Origin: an uncultured Acetatifactor sp.
Lineage (GTDB): Bacteria; Bacillota; Clostridia; Lachnospirales; Lachnospiraceae
NCBI GenBank assembly: GCA_947589075.1
Contig: CANQBS010000019.1
Coordinates: 1-39,651, forward strand
Length of the DNA: 39,651 bases
Reading direction: 5' to 3'
Of this stretch, positions 20,055-27,938 are shown piece after piece. The notes below the pieces were generated by a model, which did no database searches, was not told where the DNA came from, and saw only the letters and a program-made list of their open reading frames with translations. Position 1 is the first letter of the stretch, and each line of letters opens with the position of its first letter. Made by a program: the position numbers and the translations under genes.

Positions 20055-21164
20055 TCAATATGTATTTGCAATGTTGACAGGCAGAATCAGATAAATATAA
20101 GTTTCTTCCTGATTTTTGATAAAGCAGGGAGCCTTCGGATTCACCATATAAATCTCAACATATTCGTCATCGATGACTCTCAGGGCATCGATCAGGAAAC
20201 GGGGATTAAACCCTATGACCAGATCCTTTCCTGATTTATCGATATCAATTTCCTCATTCATGCTGCCGAGAACAGAATTGATCTTAAGATCCATGATCTC
20301 ATCCGTGAAATGAAGAATAATAGGCTTTTTATCCCCTTCCTTTACCAGTAAGGTAGCCCGGTCGATACATTCCATCAGCTCTCTCTTATTTACCCTTACC
20401 TTGGTCTCATAATCGCTGGAAAGCATCTGGTCAATTCTGAAATATTCTCCCTCGATCAGCCTGGATACCACAATAGTCTGATCGAATTCAAACAAGATAT
20501 GCTTTGAAGTGAAGAAAACACTGACGAATTTATCCGCATCACCGGAGATGATCTTGCTTATCTCATTCAGGGTCTTGCCGGGCACGATCACTTTTTTCGG
20601 CGCATAATCCTCCCGCAGTTCAATTTTGCGGATGGAAATCCGGGTACCGTCTAGGGAAACCACTCTTAAAATATTCCCATTGATCTCAAACAGTTCGCCC
20701 GTCATAAGCCTGTTATTGTCGTTATCGGAAATGGAAAAAATCGTCTGCCTGATGACTTCTTTTAAGGTAAACTGGCTGACTACGATATTATCCTCCCTTT
20801 CCACTACAGGAAGATAGGAAAAATCTTCTCCCGATTTTCCCATAATATTAAATACGGCTTTTCCGCAGGTGATGGTGGTTTTAAAGGAAGAATCCGTTTC
20901 GATGGTAATATTTCCTTCCGGAAGCTTTCTCACGATATCCAGAAAAATCTTGGCATCCAGAGCGATCATGCCTTTTTCCAGGATATCCCCATCTATGATC
21001 GTTTCGATCCCAAGTTCCATGTCATTGGCAGTGAGCTTAATGATCCCCGTTGTGCTGTCCACCAGAATACATTCCAAAATGGACATTGTGGTCTTATTGG
21101 GAACCGCTTTGGAAACGATCTGTACCCCATTCATTAAATTTGATTTTGAACACACCAGTTTCAT
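20055..21164 (-). CDS. dnaN: DNA polymerase III sliding clamp (beta subunit)
   Basis: The 369-residue clamp has the three-domain DnaN pattern, from MKLVCSKSNLMNGVQIVSKA to the C-terminal LPVNIANTY. I chose the ATG at 21164 because GGGAG lies 8 bp upstream and the family begins here; an alternative start 33 bp upstream lacks both. Downstream are yaaA and recF. The 324-bp gap to dnaA holds the second part of the origin and a dnaN leader. Confidence 0.97.
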   Translation of the reverse strand: MKLVCSKSNLMNGVQIVSKAVPNKTTMSILECILVDSTTGIIKLTANDMELGIETIIDGDILEKGMIALDAKIFLDIVRKLPEGNITIETDSSFKTTITCGKAVFNIMGKSGEDFSYLPVVEREDNIVVSQFTLKEVIRQTIFSISDNDNNRLMTGELFEINGNILRVVSLDGTRISIRKIELREDYAPKKVIVPGKTLNEISKIISGDADKFVSVFFTSKHILFEFDQTIVVSRLIEGEYFRIDQMLSSDYETKVRVNKRELMECIDRATLLVKEGDKKPIILHFTDEIMDLKINSVLGSMNEEIDIDKSGKDLVIGFNPRFLIDALRVIDDEYVEIYMVNPKAPCFIKNQEETYIYLILPVNIANTY

Positions 21165-21217
21165 GTTATGAACTCCCTTCCGTTGTAAAATCTTCACACT
21201 GCAAAAATAAAAACCGG

Positions 21218-21229
21218 ATCGCGCGCGAT
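21218..21229. other. 12-bp CG-alternating palindrome in the dnaN leader
   Basis: ATCGCGCGCGAT stands alone in otherwise AT-rich DNA, between a candidate dnaN -10 box (TATAAT, minus strand, 21299-21304) and the dnaN start. It could be a protein-binding site or a short RNA hairpin. Confidence 0.5.
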
Positions 21230-21304
21230 ATTATCTATTAAGATATGAATTTAACAGTCTTATTCTTATAGGCTGTTGATATGTGTAAAACCACTTCTAT
21301 TATA

Positions 21305-21488
21305 CTATTTTTTCAGCAAAAAGGAAATGGAAAACATGTCAATAATTTTATTTTTCTATGAGGAAAAAAGAGTGGTTATTCACAATCTTCTTTTAAGTCC
21401 TTAAAAATCAGTTTGAAGGCATCCACAATCTTTCACGGGCTTCCACCTTCTTATACACAGGGCTTGTACAGAAATCTGTGGATAAAGA
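21305..21488. other. oriC: Origin of replication, dnaA-dnaN part (DnaA boxes and AT-rich DNA)
   Basis: One exact DnaA box, TGTGGATAA (21477-21485), and two one-mismatch boxes, TTATTCACA (21376-21384) and TTATACACA (21451-21459), lie beside an AT-rich stretch at about 21300-21365. This matches the unwinding side of bipartite Firmicutes origins. The melting site itself is inferred. Confidence 0.75.
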
Positions 21489-22871
21489 TCAGGAAGAAGG
21501 ATTGATCTTCTTCTGGATCACATCCACTTTATTGCGAAGTTCCTCATTGATCTTCAAGTCGTCGGCTATTTTATTATAGCCGTGAAGGACAGTTGTATGG
21601 TCTCTGTTGCCGAGGAGCTTTCCGATGGTGATATAGGACGTATCGGTAAGTTCCCTGCAGAGATACATTACAACCTGCCTTGGAATCACAAACTCCGAAT
21701 TTCTCTTTTTGGAGGTAATATCTTCGGGTCTTACCCTGAATTGTTCCGCAACAGTATTGATGATGAGGGTAGGGGTGATCTCTCTCGGTTTGTTGGGATA
21801 GATCACGTCCTTTAAAGCTTCTTCCGCCAGGGAAAGGGTAAGTTCTACTTTATTTAGTTTTGCAAAAGCTACTATTTTGTTGAAAGCGCCCTCCAGCTCT
21901 CTGATGTTGGATTTAATGTTGGTCGCTATGTATTTGATGATTTCCTCGTCGATATATTTGTCGGAGGATTCCGCGTTTTTGCGTAGAATGGCCATTCTGG
22001 TCTCATAGTCTGGAGCCTGGATATCCGCGATCAATCCCCATTCAAATCTGGAACGGAAGCGTTCATCCAGGGTTTCCATTTCCTTGGGAGGACGGTCGGA
22101 GGAAATGATGATCTGTTTGCCGGCTGCGTGGAGCACATTAAAGGTATGGAAAAATTCCTCCTGTGTACTTTCCTTGCCGATGATGAACTGAACATCGTCG
22201 ACCATCAGCACATCTACGGTTCTGTATTTTTCACGAAGCTTCGTCATGGCGGCCACATTGCCGTTTCGGATGGCTTCGTTTCCGCTTCGGATAGATTCGA
22301 TCACTTCGTTGGTAAATTCTTCGCTGGTGACATAGAGGACCTTCATATTAGGATTTTGTTCCAGCACAAAATGACCGATGGAATGCATCAGGTGTGTCTT
22401 GCCGAGACCAGCGCCGCCGTAAAGATAAAGAGGGTTATAGGCTGCTCCCGGCGATTCCGCCACGGCAAGGGAGGCGGAGTGGGCGAATTTATTGTTGCTT
22501 CCTACCACAAAGGTATCAAATTTATACTTGGGATTCAGATTGGCTCCTTCGTAATTTGGATTATAAGGTAAGGAGGATGGAGCTTTTTCTTCTGTATCCA
22601 GCGGTTTGATATCCTTTTCCAGAACAAAATCAACGTCATAGGTGTGATCGAACATTTCCGATATCGTAACTTTAAAAAAGCTTTTATATTTCCTTGAAAT
22701 ATAATCCTGTACGTTGGATTGCTCTGAAGGTATGATGATATTTACCACGTTGTTTTCAATGTTATAGAATTCCAGAGGTTTAATCCAGATATTGAAGGAT
22801 ATATCAGTGAGATCATATTCTCTTCTGATGGTCTCTTTAATGATATCCCAGTTTTCTCTGATTGCGTCCAT
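21489..22871 (-). CDS. dnaA: Chromosomal replication initiator DnaA
   Basis: DnaA binds the origin boxes and melts DNA. Domain I starts MDAIRENWDIIKETIRREY. The AAA+ domain has Walker A GGAGLGKTHLMHSIG and Walker B VLMVDDVQFI. The DNA-binding domain IV carries the signature around GNRDHTTVLHGYNKI. I chose the ATG at 22871 (460 residues) because homologues begin there. A longer frame from the ATG at 22937 adds 22 residues not typical of the family. Neither start has a strong ribosome binding site, and a candidate -35 TTGAAA lies upstream of 22937. Confidence 0.96.
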   Translation of the reverse strand: MDAIRENWDIIKETIRREYDLTDISFNIWIKPLEFYNIENNVVNIIIPSEQSNVQDYISRKYKSFFKVTISEMFDHTYDVDFVLEKDIKPLDTEEKAPSSLPYNPNYEGANLNPKYKFDTFVVGSNNKFAHSASLAVAESPGAAYNPLYLYGGAGLGKTHLMHSIGHFVLEQNPNMKVLYVTSEEFTNEVIESIRSGNEAIRNGNVAAMTKLREKYRTVDVLMVDDVQFIIGKESTQEEFFHTFNVLHAAGKQIIISSDRPPKEMETLDERFRSRFEWGLIADIQAPDYETRMAILRKNAESSDKYIDEEIIKYIATNIKSNIRELEGAFNKIVAFAKLNKVELTLSLAEEALKDVIYPNKPREITPTLIINTVAEQFRVRPEDITSKKRNSEFVIPRQVVMYLCRELTDTSYITIGKLLGNRDHTTVLHGYNKIADDLKINEELRNKVDVIQKKINPSS

Positions 22872-22937
22872 TTTACTTACACTTGCCTTTCTGTTCCTGA
22901 TCTGGTTCAATTCCTGATTTAGTTCACTTCGCGCCAT

Positions 22938-23290
22938 TCGCAGACCCGTATTTATATACTAATATAAAAACGGAAATATTTCAAACATTACTTTTGAACA
23001 TGGTATGGATAAAGTTATCCACAATCTGTTGATAACTATGGTGATAATTATACGTTTTAACAATCATGGTAAACATAAATGTGGATAAGTGGAAAATTTT
23101 GTGGATGAAAGGGAGTTCCCTTAAAATAGGCAATTTTCAGGTATAAATAACACTTTTTTCACAGATTATGCAGTAAAAAAAAAAGTTTATCCACAAATAA
23201 TTCACATTATGTGGATAAGTGATTGTATATAATTTTTCGTGTATATTTATGTGGATAAGTTGAAAAAAATTTTTTATGCCCTGAAAATAG
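22938..23290. other. oriC: Origin of replication, DnaA box cluster upstream of dnaA
   Basis: The 575-bp gap 22872-23446 contains five exact DnaA boxes: TTATCCACA at 23015 and 23187 (plus) and TGTGGATAA at 23080, 23210 and 23250 (minus). A near box, TGTGGATGA, lies at 23100. The DNA is AT-rich and has no credible gene. The rpmH promoter lies just beyond. Clusters on both sides of dnaA indicate a bipartite origin. Confidence 0.9.
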
Positions 23291-23299
23291 CGTTTTTTC

Positions 23300-23328
23300 T
23301 TGACAGACAGGCATTTTTCCTTTACAAT
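23300..23328 (+). promoter_or_regulatory. Promoter of rpmH
   Basis: A consensus TTGACA, a 17-bp spacer and TACAAT form a strong sigma-A promoter. It lies about 50 bp beyond the last DnaA box and leaves a leader of roughly 110 nt. Confidence 0.85.
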
Positions 23329-23446
23329 AAATACGCTATTTTCTGTTGGAAGGCAGTAGGATGAAATAAGAAAGAGAATATTTTCAGCAGTTTTGTACGG
23401 CAGACGCATAAAAGCTGCGAGTGATAGAGAAGGAGGTGTGCTTTCT

Positions 23447-23581
23447 ATGAAAATGACATTTCAGCCGAAGAAGAAACCGAGGGCAAGAGTTCATGGTTTC
23501 AGAGCCAGAATGAGTACTCCGGGCGGAAGAAAGGTTTTAGCCAGAAGAAGAGCCAAAGGAAGAAAGGTATTATCCGCATAG
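23447..23581 (+). CDS. rpmH: Ribosomal protein L34
   Basis: The 44-residue, highly basic protein ([18 protein letters not shown] to [10 protein letters not shown]) is a standard L34. The ATG at 23447 has AGGAGG upstream. It heads the rpmH-rnpA-yidD-yidC-jag run. Confidence 0.98.
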   Translation: MKMTFQPKKKPRARVHGFRARMSTPGGRKVLARRRAKGRKVLSA

Positions 23582-23601
23582 GTCACAGAAATGTGACCTA
23601 T
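23578..23601 (+). other. GNRA-loop hairpin overlapping the rpmH stop
   Basis: ATAGGTCACA and TGTGACCTAT form a perfect 10-bp stem with a GAAA loop; the rpmH TAG is in the stem. TTTCTCCCC follows, too weak for efficient termination. It may attenuate or allow cleavage between the highly expressed rpmH and the scarce rnpA product. Confidence 0.7.
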
Positions 23602-23671
23602 TTCTCCCCTTACAGAGATTTATTATTTTTATTTTTCCAAATCAAAAAGGAAAAGTTGTGGCGGAGGAAGG

Positions 23672-24010
23672 ATGCAGTTTTCAGAATCGCTTAAAAAGAA
23701 CCGACAGTTTCAGCTCGTGTATAAAACAGGAAAATCCTACGTGAATAAGTATTTTGTAATGTATGTGAAGGAAAATGGCCTCGAGGGAAACAGGATCGGT
23801 ATCAGTGTGAGCAAGAAAGTTGGCAACAGTGTTGTAAGGCATCGTCTTACAAGGCTGGTGCGGGAAAGTTATCGGTTACAGGAAAAAGTATTCAATAGTG
23901 GTTTGGATATTGTAATCGTTGTGAGACCGAGTGCGGCTGCCATCGGGTATTATGAAGCAGAAAGCGCGCTATTGCATCTTGGAAGGCTTCATCAGATCAT
24001 TCATTCATAA
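23672..24010 (+). CDS. rnpA: Ribonuclease P protein component
   Basis: The 112-residue protein binds RNase P RNA and aids tRNA 5' maturation. The family signature is present as VGNSVVRHRLTRLVRESYR. It begins MQFSESLKKNRQFQLVYKTG. It follows rpmH after a 90-bp gap with a hairpin. Confidence 0.96.
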   Translation: MQFSESLKKNRQFQLVYKTGKSYVNKYFVMYVKENGLEGNRIGISVSKKVGNSVVRHRLTRLVRESYRLQEKVFNSGLDIVIVVRPSAAAIGYYEAESALLHLGRLHQIIHS

Positions 24011-24037
24011 GATCTATGAGGCTCGATTTGAGTTTGA

Positions 24038-24247
24038 ATGAAAAAAATATTGATTGCCGTTATAAAATTATATCAAAAATATATTTCTCCAATGAAAAGA
24101 ACCAAATGTCCTTATGTTCCTACCTGTTCTCAGTATGGTCTGGAAGCGGTTGAAAAGTATGGAGCAATAAAGGGCGGGGCTCTTGCAGTATGGAGAATTT
24201 TGCGATGCAATCCTTTTTCCAAAGGGGGGTATGACCCGGTACCCTGA
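24038..24247 (+). CDS. yidD: Membrane protein insertion efficiency factor YidD
   Basis: The 69-residue protein has the family core [20 protein letters not shown] followed by [15 protein letters not shown] and the conserved [14 protein letters not shown] end. It acts at the membrane with YidC. Its N-terminal helix is amphipathic. It lies between rnpA and yidC as usual. Confidence 0.96.
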   Translation: MKKILIAVIKLYQKYISPMKRTKCPYVPTCSQYGLEAVEKYGAIKGGALAVWRILRCNPFSKGGYDPVP

Positions 24248-24274
24248 TAAACGGCAACGCCAGGAGGATACAGT

Positions 24275-25603
24275 ATGTTTTTTTTGACGCAGAATTCAAC
24301 CTTTATCATTGGACAGGTTGCATGGCTGTTGGGCAAGATCATGGAAGGAATCTTTACCGTTATTGATTTCATCGGGATTCCCAACATCGGACTTGCCATC
24401 ATCCTGTTCACAATCGTTGTAAATCTGTTGATGCTGCCCCTTACCATGAAGCAGCAGAAGTTCTCCAAATTATCTGCGAAGATGCAGCCGGAGATTCAGG
24501 CTGTCCAGAACAAGTATAAGAATAAAAAAGACAATGAATCCATGATGGCTCAGAATCAGGAGATTCAGGCTATTTATGCGAAGTACGGAGTATCCCCTTC
24601 CGGAAGCTGCGTACAGCTTTTGATTCAAATGCCTATTTTGTTTGCATTGTACCGCGTGATCCAGTCCATGCCGGCTTATGTCGGAAAGATCAAGGAAACC
24701 TTTGGCGTCCTGGCTGACCAGATCATTTCCATGGACGGCGGCAGTTTCCTGCAGAATTCGGGAATAGACAGCATTGCCCAGACTGTTTCCATGTACGGCA
24801 GAACCATTACCGACAGCAATTTAAAAAACGGTATCATAGATGTATTGAACAAGCTTTCCACCGCCGATATGGGAACCATTGCGCAGCATTATAATCTGAC
24901 CAATCTCACCTATCAGGGAGAGCTGATCTTAAGCAATGAAACCACCAGAGGCCTGATCGATACCTATAATAATTTTTTCGGGCTGAATATGGGAAATTCT
25001 CCTTCTTATATTGTAAAAGGAGCCTGGGCGGCCGGCGCATGGGGACTTGTGATCGGAGCCATCGCGATTCCTGTTTTATCCGCTCTGACACAATGGATCA
25101 ACGTAAAGCTGATGCCTACACAGCAGTCCGACAATAAGGGTCAGGAAAACAGCATGGCTCAGTCCATGAAAATGATGAATACCCTGATGCCGTTAATGTC
25201 TGCATGGTTTTGTTATACCCTTCCTTGTGGTATGGGCTTGTACTGGGTGGCCGGCAGCGTGGTAAGAAGTATTCAGCAGGTGGTCATCAATAAGCACATT
25301 GACAAGATGGACTTTGAAGAACTGATCCAGAAAAATTCCGCCAAGAGCGCCAAAAAAATGGAAAAGCTGAAGGAACAGCAGGAAAAATTAAACGCCTATG
25401 CCAATATGAATACCAGAAGCATTCAAAATAAGGCAAACGTCAGGTCCAATATGTCGGAAGAAGAAAAAGAAGCTGCCATGAAGAAGGCTACCGAATATTA
25501 CAATCAGGGAAATGCAAAGCCGGGAAGCTTGATGGCAAAAGCCAATATGGTAAAACAATATAACGAGAAAAACAGCAGTTCAGGAAAGAACAGCAGTAAA
25601 TAA
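24275..25603 (+). CDS. yidC: Membrane protein insertase YidC/OxaA/SpoIIIJ
   Basis: The 442-residue insertase has the Oxa1 pattern: an N-terminal segment without a lipobox cysteine, then a first core helix NIGLAIILFTIVVNLLMLPL, a charged cytoplasmic loop with KMQPEIQAVQNKYK, and later helices including GMGLYWVAGSVVRSIQQVV. The outside loop between core helices (about residues 140-240) is long for a Gram-positive YidC. The C-tail is basic, as expected for ribosome contact. AGGAGG stands before the ATG. Confidence 0.95.
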   Translation: MFFLTQNSTFIIGQVAWLLGKIMEGIFTVIDFIGIPNIGLAIILFTIVVNLLMLPLTMKQQKFSKLSAKMQPEIQAVQNKYKNKKDNESMMAQNQEIQAIYAKYGVSPSGSCVQLLIQMPILFALYRVIQSMPAYVGKIKETFGVLADQIISMDGGSFLQNSGIDSIAQTVSMYGRTITDSNLKNGIIDVLNKLSTADMGTIAQHYNLTNLTYQGELILSNETTRGLIDTYNNFFGLNMGNSPSYIVKGAWAAGAWGLVIGAIAIPVLSALTQWINVKLMPTQQSDNKGQENSMAQSMKMMNTLMPLMSAWFCYTLPCGMGLYWVAGSVVRSIQQVVINKHIDKMDFEELIQKNSAKSAKKMEKLKEQQEKLNAYANMNTRSIQNKANVRSNMSEEEKEAAMKKATEYYNQGNAKPGSLMAKANMVKQYNEKNSSSGKNSSK

Positions 25604-25643
25604 TAAAGAAGAGTCTGGTCAGGCAGACAGAAAGGAATAGATC

Positions 25644-26270
25644 ATGGAATTTGTTGAAATATCTGCTAAAACTGTAAATGATGCGGTAATAGAAGCATGT
25701 AAGCAATTGGGAGTTCCCAGCGATAAGCTGGAGTATGAAGTCATAGAGGAAGGTTCCACAGGTTTTCTTGGAATCGGCGCAAAACCTGCAGTCATTAAGG
25801 CAGGTGTGAAGAATTCTGTTGAGGATGATGTAAAGGAATTCCTGGATAATGTATTTGAAGCCATGAAAATGACCGTGGCTGTAGATGTAAAATATAATGA
25901 AGAAGAAAAGACCGTAGACGTGGATCTGAGCGGAGACGAAATGGGTGTCCTGATCGGAAAGAGGGGACAGACCCTGGATTCTCTGCAGTATCTTGTTTCT
26001 CTTGTGGTAAACAAGGAAAGCGAAGAATATATCCGCGTAAAAGTGGATACGGAAAACTACCGGGAAAGAAGAAAGGAAACTCTGGAAAATCTTGCAAAGA
26101 ATATTGCATATAAGGTAAAAAGGACAAAGAGACCTGTTTCCCTTGAACCTATGAATCCTTATGAAAGAAGGATCATCCACTCCGCCCTGCAAAACGATCG
26201 TTATGTAACCACCCACAGCGAAGGAGAGGAACCCTTCAGAAGAGTCGTTGTTTCTTTGAAAAGATATTAA
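25644..26270 (+). CDS. jag: RNA-binding protein KhpB/Jag (SpoIIIJ-associated)
   Basis: The 208-residue protein has an N-terminal Jag domain (1-50, with GSTGFLGIGAKPA), a KH domain (VLIGKRGQTLDSLQYLVSLV) and an R3H domain (RRKETLENLAKNIAYKVKR onward, ending HSEGEEPFRRVVV). Family members bind small RNAs and mRNAs with KhpA and influence cell elongation. It directly follows yidC, the usual pair, and is followed by a terminator. Confidence 0.95.
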   Translation: MEFVEISAKTVNDAVIEACKQLGVPSDKLEYEVIEEGSTGFLGIGAKPAVIKAGVKNSVEDDVKEFLDNVFEAMKMTVAVDVKYNEEEKTVDVDLSGDEMGVLIGKRGQTLDSLQYLVSLVVNKESEEYIRVKVDTENYRERRKETLENLAKNIAYKVKRTKRPVSLEPMNPYERRIIHSALQNDRYVTTHSEGEEPFRRVVVSLKRY

Positions 26271-26297
26271 TTGAAAGAGTAATCGATGATGAGAAGA

Positions 26298-26338
26298 AAA
26301 TGCCGAATGCGGAAAGAACTGTGTTCGGCATTTGTTTT
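26298..26338 (+). terminator. Terminator after jag
   Basis: AAATGCCGAA pairs perfectly with TTCGGCATTT (10 bp, 16-base loop), followed by GTTTT. It ends the rpmH-jag run. Confidence 0.85.
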
Positions 26339-26350
26339 CACCACAATAAG

Positions 26351-26419
26351 GAATGATTCGGTAAAGAATGATCCAATCAAGAATGATTCAATAGAAAATG
26401 ATCCAATAGGGAATGATTT
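26351..26419 (+). repeat. Tandem repeat of 15 bp, about 4.6 copies, ending at the mnmE start
   Basis: Units begin at 26351, 26366, 26381, 26396 and 26411 with consensus GAATGATTCAATAGA. The last unit runs into the mnmE ATG at 26420, and the AGGG serving as its ribosome binding site is a variant of the unit junction. The array therefore forms the mnmE leader. Confidence 0.9.
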
Positions 26420-27829
26420 ATGAAAACAGATACCATCGCCGCAATTGCTACCGGTCTGTCGGAGGCAGGAATTGGAATCATAAGAGTAAGCGGAAGAGAC
26501 GCCGTTGAAACAGCGGATCGGATCTGCCGCAGCAAAAAAGGAGAAAAATTTTTGCTCACTGTAAAAAGCCATACCATACATTATGGCTATATAGTGGGAT
26601 GTGACTGCTGCGGCGCAGACTGGAAGGATCATATCATAGACGAGGTTATGATATCCGTTATGAAGGGACCATACAGCTATACTGCCGAGGATACGGTAGA
26701 GATCAACTGCCACGGCGGAATCCTTGTGGTGAAAAAGGCGATGGAAGAGGTCCTTAGAGCCGGAGCGAGGCTGGCGGAACCCGGAGAATTTACCAAAAGG
26801 GCTTTTTTAAACGGAAGAATAGACCTTACAAAAGCGGAAGCGGTTATGGATGTGATACATTCCCAAAGCGAAATGGCTCTTTCTTCTTCCATCCATCAGT
26901 TAAAGGGAGATCTGGCGGAAAAAATAAAGGATTTACGGGCGAAGCTGCTGTACGAGGTGGCTTTTATAGAATCTGCCCTGGATGATCCTGAACATATCAG
27001 TCTGGAGGGGTACAGAGAAAAGCTTTCGGAAAAGTTGTGTACCGTGAAAGATGAAATTTACAGACTGATACAGTCCTCGGATCAGGGGAAGCTTATGAAA
27101 GAGGGCATCAACACTGTTATTGTGGGAAAGCCGAATGTGGGAAAGTCTTCCCTGCTGAATCTTCTGGTGGGGGAAGACAGGGCCATCGTCACAGAGATTG
27201 CCGGGACCACGAGGGATATCATACAGGAATCCATTACGCTTCATGGAATCGGGCTGAACATTATCGATACGGCAGGAATCCGCAGCGCGGAGGATAAAGT
27301 GGAGCAGATCGGGGTAGAGAAGGCAATTCATTTTGTGGAAAAGGCAGATTTGATCCTGTTTTTGATAGATGCATCTGTTCCTCTGGATGAAAATGACAGA
27401 AGGATCTGTTCCCTGATTCAGCCGGAAAAGACTGTTATTTTATTGAATAAAACAGATCTGAAAAGCGTTGTGGATGAAAAAGATGTGCTGGAAATGGCAG
27501 GAGGAGATCATTTCAGGATCCTTAAGATTTCCACCCTGGAAAAAACGGGAATCGATGCATTTGAAGAGACGATTGAAAACATGTTTTTCCAGGGAAAATT
27601 ATCCTCGGATCACCAAGTTGTCATTACAAATCTTCGCCACAAGGAGGCTCTGCAGGAGGCGTATGAAGATTTAAAGCTGGTGGAAAAGAGTATTTCGGAT
27701 GAAATGCCGGAGGATTTTTATTCCATTGATCTGATGGGAGCCTACGCCGCTTTGGGAAAGATAACAGGGGAAGAGGTTGGAGAAGATTTGGTGAACGAGA
27801 TTTTTTCAAAATTTTGTATGGGGAAGTAA
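26420..27829 (+). CDS. mnmE: tRNA modification GTPase MnmE
   Basis: The 469-residue GTPase modifies wobble U34 of certain tRNAs with MnmG. The G domain shows GKPNVGKSSLLNLL, DTAGIR and NKTD, and the C-terminal CMGK matches the catalytic C-x-G-K motif. The N-terminal folate-binding domain begins DTIAAIATGLSEAGIGIIRVSG. It pairs with mnmG downstream. Confidence 0.97.
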   Translation: MKTDTIAAIATGLSEAGIGIIRVSGRDAVETADRICRSKKGEKFLLTVKSHTIHYGYIVGCDCCGADWKDHIIDEVMISVMKGPYSYTAEDTVEINCHGGILVVKKAMEEVLRAGARLAEPGEFTKRAFLNGRIDLTKAEAVMDVIHSQSEMALSSSIHQLKGDLAEKIKDLRAKLLYEVAFIESALDDPEHISLEGYREKLSEKLCTVKDEIYRLIQSSDQGKLMKEGINTVIVGKPNVGKSSLLNLLVGEDRAIVTEIAGTTRDIIQESITLHGIGLNIIDTAGIRSAEDKVEQIGVEKAIHFVEKADLILFLIDASVPLDENDRRICSLIQPEKTVILLNKTDLKSVVDEKDVLEMAGGDHFRILKISTLEKTGIDAFEETIENMFFQGKLSSDHQVVITNLRHKEALQEAYEDLKLVEKSISDEMPEDFYSIDLMGAYAALGKITGEEVGEDLVNEIFSKFCMGK

Positions 27830-27898
27830 GTTCACTCAAATAAGTTCGTTTGAAATAGTTCGTTTGAAATAGTTCGTTGAATTAAAGTTTGATTTAAA
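27828..27898 (+). repeat. Tandem repeat of 14-15 bp, about 5 copies (mnmE-mnmG gap)
   Basis: Units of AGTTCGTTTGAAAT are clearest at 27842, 27857 and 27871, with diverged copies at 27828 and 27885. The first overlaps the mnmE stop. The array fills most of the 109-bp gap. Confidence 0.85.
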
Positions 27899-27938
27899 AA
27901 ATTTTTGAAAGTGTTTGTTTGAAAAAGAACGGAGCGTT

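Noticed and set aside
23137-23409. 90-codon minus-strand frame in the origin
   Set aside because: It lies across DnaA boxes and the rpmH promoter, and is Phe/Ile/Tyr-rich from AT-rich DNA.
26267-26713. Minus-strand frame with repeated IGSFxxESFL segments
   Set aside because: It is the reverse reading of the 15-bp array and of the start of mnmE.
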